Below are positions 60,501-64,000 of a stretch of 64,000 bases of DNA, one piece after another. Made by a program: the position numbers and the translations under genes. Origin of the DNA: Longimicrobiales bacterium (GTDB lineage: Bacteria; Gemmatimonadota; Gemmatimonadetes; Longimicrobiales; Gaopeijiaceae); assembly GCA_028284495.1 (NCBI GenBank), contig JANQRP010000002.1, positions 62,001 through 126,000 on the forward strand, written 5' to 3'. Under the pieces are notes generated by a model that was not told where the DNA came from, did no database searches, and was given only the letters and a program-made list of their open reading frames with translations. Positions within the stretch are counted from its first letter, which is position 1, and each line of letters begins with the position of its first letter.

Positions 60501-61703
60501 TCAGCCCGCCCCGATCTCCACCGCCCGCCCCGCTGGAAGGCCCGCCGCCAGCTTCCCGGCCAGCACCAGCAACAGGAACCACAGCGGGATCGTCCAGCCG
60601 CCGCTGACGTCGAAGAGCCACCCGAAGATCGGGGGGCCGACCGCGGCCACGAGGTAGCCGACGGACTGCGACATCCCGGAGAGCTCGCCGGCCGACTCGG
60701 CGTCGGACGATCGGAGGACGAGCAGCGTCAGCGCGAGCCCGAACGTGCCGCCGAGGATGAACCCGAGCAGCCCCACCCAGAGGCCCTCGAGGCCGACCCC
60801 GGGGAGGAGGAGCCCCGCCCACCCGACGGCTTCGAGCACGGTCAGCGTCCACACGATCCGGCGCTGATCGCGGAGTCGGCCGGCCCAGATGGGGACGACC
60901 GCGGTGCCCACCACTCCGGTCGCCTGCGACAGCGCGAGCAGCCCGCCGGCCGCGGCCTCCGTCAGACCCCGGCTCTGCAGCAGGTCCGGCAGCCATGCTA
61001 GCACCACGTAGAAGGTCAGCGACTGCAGGCCCATGAAGAGCGCGATCTGCCAGGCGAGCGGCGATCGCCCGAGCCGGCGGAGCCCCGGGCCGCGCCGCGG
61101 TACGCCGCCGGCCGGCGCGCTCCGGAGCTGCGGCGCCCAGGCGACGAGCGCGATCACGGCCGGCACCACCCAGATCCCCAGCGCACCCCGCCAGCCGAGT
61201 TCGGCCGCGATCGGCACGCTGAGCCCGGCGGCCGCCGTGGCCCCGAGACCCATCATGCTCGAGTAGAGGCTCGTGATCCCGCCGGACCGCGACGGAAAGT
61301 GGCGCTTGGACAGCGCCGGCAGGAGCACGTTCCCGAGCGCCACTCCGACACCCAGCACGATCGTGCCGGCGTACAGCGCGACCACCGACGGTGCGGCACG
61401 AAGCGCGGTACCGCCCGCGATGAGCACCACGCCGATCGCGAGCGCGCGCTCCATGCCCACGCGTCGGCTGAGCACGGACGTGAACGCCGACAGGAATCCG
61501 AAGGCGAGCAGAGGGAGCGTCGTGAGCAGGCCGAGCGCCGGATTCGACAGTCCCGTGGCGTCCCGGATGTCGGCGACGAGGGGCCCCACGCTGGCGAGCG
61601 CCGGGCGCAGGTTCAGCGCGACGAGGGCGATCCCGAGAACGAGGAGCCAGCGGCGCGAACCATCATCGATCGACATGGTCCATGAGAACCCCGCGGGCAC
61701 CAT
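60501..61703 (-). CDS. CynX/NimT-type MFS transporter
   Basis: A 400-residue transporter with about twelve helices, similar to the CynX/NimT branch of the major facilitator superfamily (LNLRPALASVGPLVADIRDATGLS near residue 30 is characteristic). Substrate unknown. The start is ambiguous: ATG at 61703, or ATG at 61676 (MSIDDGSRR); neither has a clear Shine-Dalgarno. Confidence 0.85.
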   Translation of the reverse strand: MVPAGFSWTMSIDDGSRRWLLVLGIALVALNLRPALASVGPLVADIRDATGLSNPALGLLTTLPLLAFGFLSAFTSVLSRRVGMERALAIGVVLIAGGTALRAAPSVVALYAGTIVLGVGVALGNVLLPALSKRHFPSRSGGITSLYSSMMGLGATAAAGLSVPIAAELGWRGALGIWVVPAVIALVAWAPQLRSAPAGGVPRRGPGLRRLGRSPLAWQIALFMGLQSLTFYVVLAWLPDLLQSRGLTEAAAGGLLALSQATGVVGTAVVPIWAGRLRDQRRIVWTLTVLEAVGWAGLLLPGVGLEGLWVGLLGFILGGTFGLALTLLVLRSSDAESAGELSGMSQSVGYLVAAVGPPIFGWLFDVSGGWTIPLWFLLLVLAGKLAAGLPAGRAVEIGAG

Positions 61704-62056
61704 GTCGGTCCGGCGGTCGAACCGTCGGGCGGACCGCGACGGTGCCGCGGCATCGATGCCGGCCGCGGTGGGTCGGCATCGGCTGGATCTCGACGTCGCA
61801 CAGCCTGTCCTGAAGCCCGATCGACGGTGGGGAGTTCGCACTGAAGAGTGCGGGAGGCGACCGATCCGACCGTCACCGTGCCCGTCACACTCAACGCCAT
61901 CGTCATCGCACCGCCCCGCCCCTCACTCCCCACCGCCGAAAGACCCGGCAGCCCGCGTGGCGCGCCGCCGTCGGCCCGTCGGGCAATACTGCCTGCCCGC
62001 TACCGACGTCAGACCGCCCCGGGTGCCGGAACGGTTGCAGCAGCCACGACGGGGCG
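61704..62056. other. 353-bp intergenic region without a supported gene
   Basis: It holds the upstream region of the MFS gene and the downstream region of the DUF4199 gene. I see a 12-bp palindrome GGCATCGATGCC (61749-61760) and a stem-loop CGGGCA/TGCCCG (61980-61985, 61994-61999) that could end the DUF4199 transcript. Short open frames here have no start signal or recognisable similarity and are left out. Confidence 0.5.
61980..61999 (-). terminator. Possible stem-loop after the DUF4199 gene
   Basis: A 6-bp perfect stem (CGGGCA with TGCCCG) and 8-base loop, 57 bases after the DUF4199 stop on the minus strand. No T run, so only a candidate. Confidence 0.3.
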
Positions 62057-62581
62057 TCAGGCGGGGAGCGCCTCCGGTCGGCGGAGTACGGCGGCGCTGA
62101 AGAGCGTGACGAGAAGGCCGACCGGGAAGATCTCGGAGAGGGTGACGAGCGTCCGGAACAGGGGGTTCTCCATGCGCTCGACGGCCACCTCGATCCTCTC
62201 CCGCTCCTCCGCGATCTCGGCCGCGGAAGCCCCGGAGGCCTCGACCTGCGCGATGTAGGAGGCCGCATACTCGTCCATGAAGCGGTAGTCGGTCAGGTAC
62301 TGGGTCGTCTCCCACGCGGCTACGTAGATCGCGCTCGCGACCAGCGTCATGGCGATCCCCACCTTGAACGCCGTCCCGAATCGGATGACGCCGCCGAGCT
62401 CCTCGTCGCGATAGCGCTTCACGCCGACGAACACGAGCGCGAAGGCCGCGAACATGACGAGGTAGCCGAGCCACTCGAGCCCGGCGATCGCCTCCGGATC
62501 GACCAGGAAGAACCCGACGATGGTGGTGCCGATGATCACCACGCCGACAATGCTGCCGTAACCGAATGCGAAGCGCCTCAT
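62057..62581 (-). CDS. DUF4199-like membrane protein
   Basis: A 174-residue protein with four hydrophobic helices: GSIVGVVIIGTTIVGFFLV, GYLVMFAAFALVFVGVKRYRD, FKVGIAMTLVASAIYVAAW and a C-terminal helix (SEIFPVGLLVTLFSAAVLRR). The KRYRDEELGGVIRFGTAFKVG loop is typical of DUF4199 proteins. A charged helix (ASAAEIAEERERIEVAVERM) lies between helices 3 and 4. The ATG at 62581 is preferred to one at 62641, as the extra 20 residues are polar and unlike the family. Confidence 0.78.
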   Translation of the reverse strand: MRRFAFGYGSIVGVVIIGTTIVGFFLVDPEAIAGLEWLGYLVMFAAFALVFVGVKRYRDEELGGVIRFGTAFKVGIAMTLVASAIYVAAWETTQYLTDYRFMDEYAASYIAQVEASGASAAEIAEERERIEVAVERMENPLFRTLVTLSEIFPVGLLVTLFSAAVLRRPEALPA

Positions 62582-62753
62582 GATGTCCGTCTCCGTCTCA
62601 TCGAGTGCCGACTGCGCCCCGGTCGGGCGCGTCCCGGGCACAACCCTGTCCGCGTGGGTCGCCGTCGCCCATCACCCGAACGGGTGATATCCGGAAAATC
62701 ACCCGAATTCACGGGAGATCGGCGCCGGCGGGTGCCGCCCGCCGACACGGCAG

Positions 62754-63191
62754 TCACGGCAGGATCCCGAGCTCCCGGGCCTTGCGTACCGCCTGGGTTC
62801 GCCGCGACACGTCGAGCTTCCCGTACAGGCTCGAGAGGTGGGTCTTCACGGTGTTCTCCGAGATGAACGCCCGCCGGGCGATCTCGCGATTGGACGAGCC
62901 GTCCGCGAGCATCCCGAGCAGCTCCGCCTCCCGGTCGGTGATGCCCAGGTAGGCCATCGCCTTGCGGTTGGGCTCGAATCCGCCGTCGGTCGGTCGGCGC
63001 GGCATGATTCGGGTGGCCGCCCACGCGCCGAGGCCGGCAAACAGCAGCGCGACCATCACGAGGTACACTTCGGTCTCGAGCGTGCGGATGCGCCACCCGT
63101 AGTCGAGCAGGTCGAGCAGGATGACGATCGCCGCGAGCGCGAGTCCGTAGCCGACCACCCGAGCGCGCCCCGTCATCCCGTCGCCGCTCAC
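62754..63191 (-). CDS. Membrane-anchored LuxR-type (GerE) transcription regulator
   Basis: A 145-residue protein with two N-terminal membrane helices (VVGYGLALAAIVILLDLLDY and VYLVMVALLFAGLGAWAATRI) and a C-terminal LuxR-type helix-turn-helix (LGITDREAELLGMLADGSSNREIARRAFISENTVKTHLSSLYGKL). It lacks a receiver domain. Start GTG at 63191 overlaps the upstream stop (GTGA); ATG at 63176 is the alternative. It could sense an envelope signal; the target is unknown, with the DUF4199 gene next downstream. Confidence 0.8.
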   Translation of the reverse strand: MSGDGMTGRARVVGYGLALAAIVILLDLLDYGWRIRTLETEVYLVMVALLFAGLGAWAATRIMPRRPTDGGFEPNRKAMAYLGITDREAELLGMLADGSSNREIARRAFISENTVKTHLSSLYGKLDVSRRTQAVRKARELGILP

Positions 63192-64000
63192 CGTCGGTCC
63201 GCGACTTCCAGCTCGTCCACCCAGAAGACCTGCTCCACCGGCGACCCGTCGCCGATGTAGGGCGCGATCAGGAACTGGTTGAACGCCATCCCCGAGTTCT
63301 CCCCGGTGCGAAGCAGCACATCGTCGAGGTCGAGCACGAGCTCGCCGTCGAGCCAGTAGCGCACGACGCCGTCGGCCACCCCGACTCCGTCGCGGATCGT
63401 GTTCATCCGGAACACGACCTCGACGAGGTGCCACCCGTCGCGGGTGATCGGCACGCCCTCGAGAATCCACTTCTTCTCGTTGCCCCACACGCCCCCTCCG
63501 ACCTCGTAGCACCCGGTCGGGTAGCCGTCCGTCTCGCCGTTGCAGCCCGCGACGGCGCGAGCCTCCGTGACGCCCGTCAGATCCACGCCGATGTTGGAGG
63601 TGTCTACGTTCCGGCGATCTCCGACCCCAACCACCGGCAACACGGCGCCGTCCCGCACGTTCGTCTCGATGTAGGCGGTCAGGTACGTGGTCGCCGGGCC
63701 CGTGAAGCGGTCATCGAGATTCGTGAGAAGGTACATCTCGTGGGGATGATAGGGCTGCTCCGACCCGACCCATCCGGCGCCGAATTTCACCCGGTAGCGC
63801 ACGTGGACGGTCTCGGTGAGCGGGATCGAGTGGCGCATCGCGCCACCCCAGACCGGAAGCTGGGCCCCCGGGCTGAACCGGACCTCGAGGCTCCGTCCTC
63901 CCGCGAACGCCTCCTCGGTCGTCGTGACCGGCGAGAGATTGTCGTACCAGCCTCGGCCCGCGAAGCCGTCGTCCTCGAAGCCCTCGGTGAAGAACACGAC
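63188..64000 (-). CDS. Secreted concanavalin-like-fold protein, 5' partial
   Basis: The visible 270 residues are open to the right edge. They begin VFFTEGFEDDGFAGRGWYDN and look like the mature region of a polysaccharide-lyase-like or lectin-like beta-sandwich (VHVRYRVKFGAGWVGSEQPYHPHEMYLL, DGWHLVEVVFRMNTIRDG, VRYWLDGELVLDLDDVLLR, FWVDELEVADRR). No signal peptide is seen, so the start lies outside the window and the GTG at 63997 is probably internal. Precise activity cannot be assigned. The stop overlaps the LuxR-type gene. Confidence 0.65.
   Translation of the reverse strand, partial: VVFFTEGFEDDGFAGRGWYDNLSPVTTTEEAFAGGRSLEVRFSPGAQLPVWGGAMRHSIPLTETVHVRYRVKFGAGWVGSEQPYHPHEMYLLTNLDDRFTGPATTYLTAYIETNVRDGAVLPVVGVGDRRNVDTSNIGVDLTGVTEARAVAGCNGETDGYPTGCYEVGGGVWGNEKKWILEGVPITRDGWHLVEVVFRMNTIRDGVGVADGVVRYWLDGELVLDLDDVLLRTGENSGMAFNQFLIAPYIGDGSPVEQVFWVDELEVADRR

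Noticed and set aside
61613..61933. Short ORFs in the 353-bp gap before the DUF4199 gene
   Set aside because: No Shine-Dalgarno or similarity; compositions look random.

Overview
The window is GC-rich and most of it is a photosynthesis gene cluster (PGC) for aerobic-type anoxygenic phototrophy: type-2 reaction centre, LH1 antenna and bacteriochlorophyll a synthesis. The order bchB-H-L-M, pucC/lhaA, puhA-B-C, acsF, together with flanking genes typical of Gemmatimonadota (secreted six-bladed propellers, carboxypeptidase-regulatory-like secreted proteins, an M56/BlaI pair), points to a phototrophic member of Gemmatimonadota. That phylum is known to have taken its PGC from Proteobacteria. The assignment is inferred from gene order and family content; no rRNA gene is present.

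Layout. (1) 1-11664, plus strand: bchB (5' end cut off by the window), bchH, bchL, bchM, pucC-type MFS gene, a reaction-centre H subunit divided into two ORFs, puhB, puhC, a small unknown membrane protein, acsF. Stop/start overlaps (ATGA or TGATG) join most of them. (2) 11725-14271, minus: a pilin-like pair and a Tat-exported phosphoesterase, not obviously photosynthetic, sitting inside the PGC. (3) 14391-18633, minus: puf operon in the order pufB-pufA-(stem-loop)-pufL-pufM-pufC-puhE. (4) 18756-28948: bchO on the plus strand, then on the minus strand bchI-bchD-crtF-bchC-bchX-bchY-bchZ (transcription order). The bchC promoter carries two PpsR/CrtJ palindromes 8 bp apart, placed over its -35 and -10. 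(5) 29067-40519: tetrapyrrole genes. hemC-D-B-L-E-F run on the plus strand and meet bchJ-bchE-hemN-hemY coming from the other side.

Together these genes carry glutamate-1-semialdehyde to protoporphyrin IX and on through Mg chelation, methylation, cyclisation, protochlorophyllide reduction and chlorin reduction. Missing from the window: hemA, bchN, bchF, bchG, bchP and most carotenoid genes. Both oxygen-dependent and oxygen-independent enzymes are present for coproporphyrinogen oxidation (HemF, HemN) and for the cyclase (AcsF, BchE).

(6) 40616-64000 is ordinary genome with accessory features: a DoxX-like protein, an S51 peptidase, an MBL hydrolase that seems to start at CTG, citrate synthase, six tandem paralogous secreted proteins of unknown function (45115-50003), mscL, an alpha/beta hydrolase, a secreted cysteine-rich peptide next to a thioredoxin-like protein, an ECF sigma operon, tRNA-Leu(CAA), a BlaI-BlaR1-propeller operon with its own AT-rich operator, another propeller, a CynX-type transporter, a DUF4199 protein, a membrane-linked LuxR-type regulator and a partial secreted protein running off the right edge.

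The most notable items are the divided puhA, the paired PpsR sites, the six-gene secreted family, the cysteine-rich peptide pair, the unusual tails on BchY and PufM, and the non-photosynthetic island inside the PGC.
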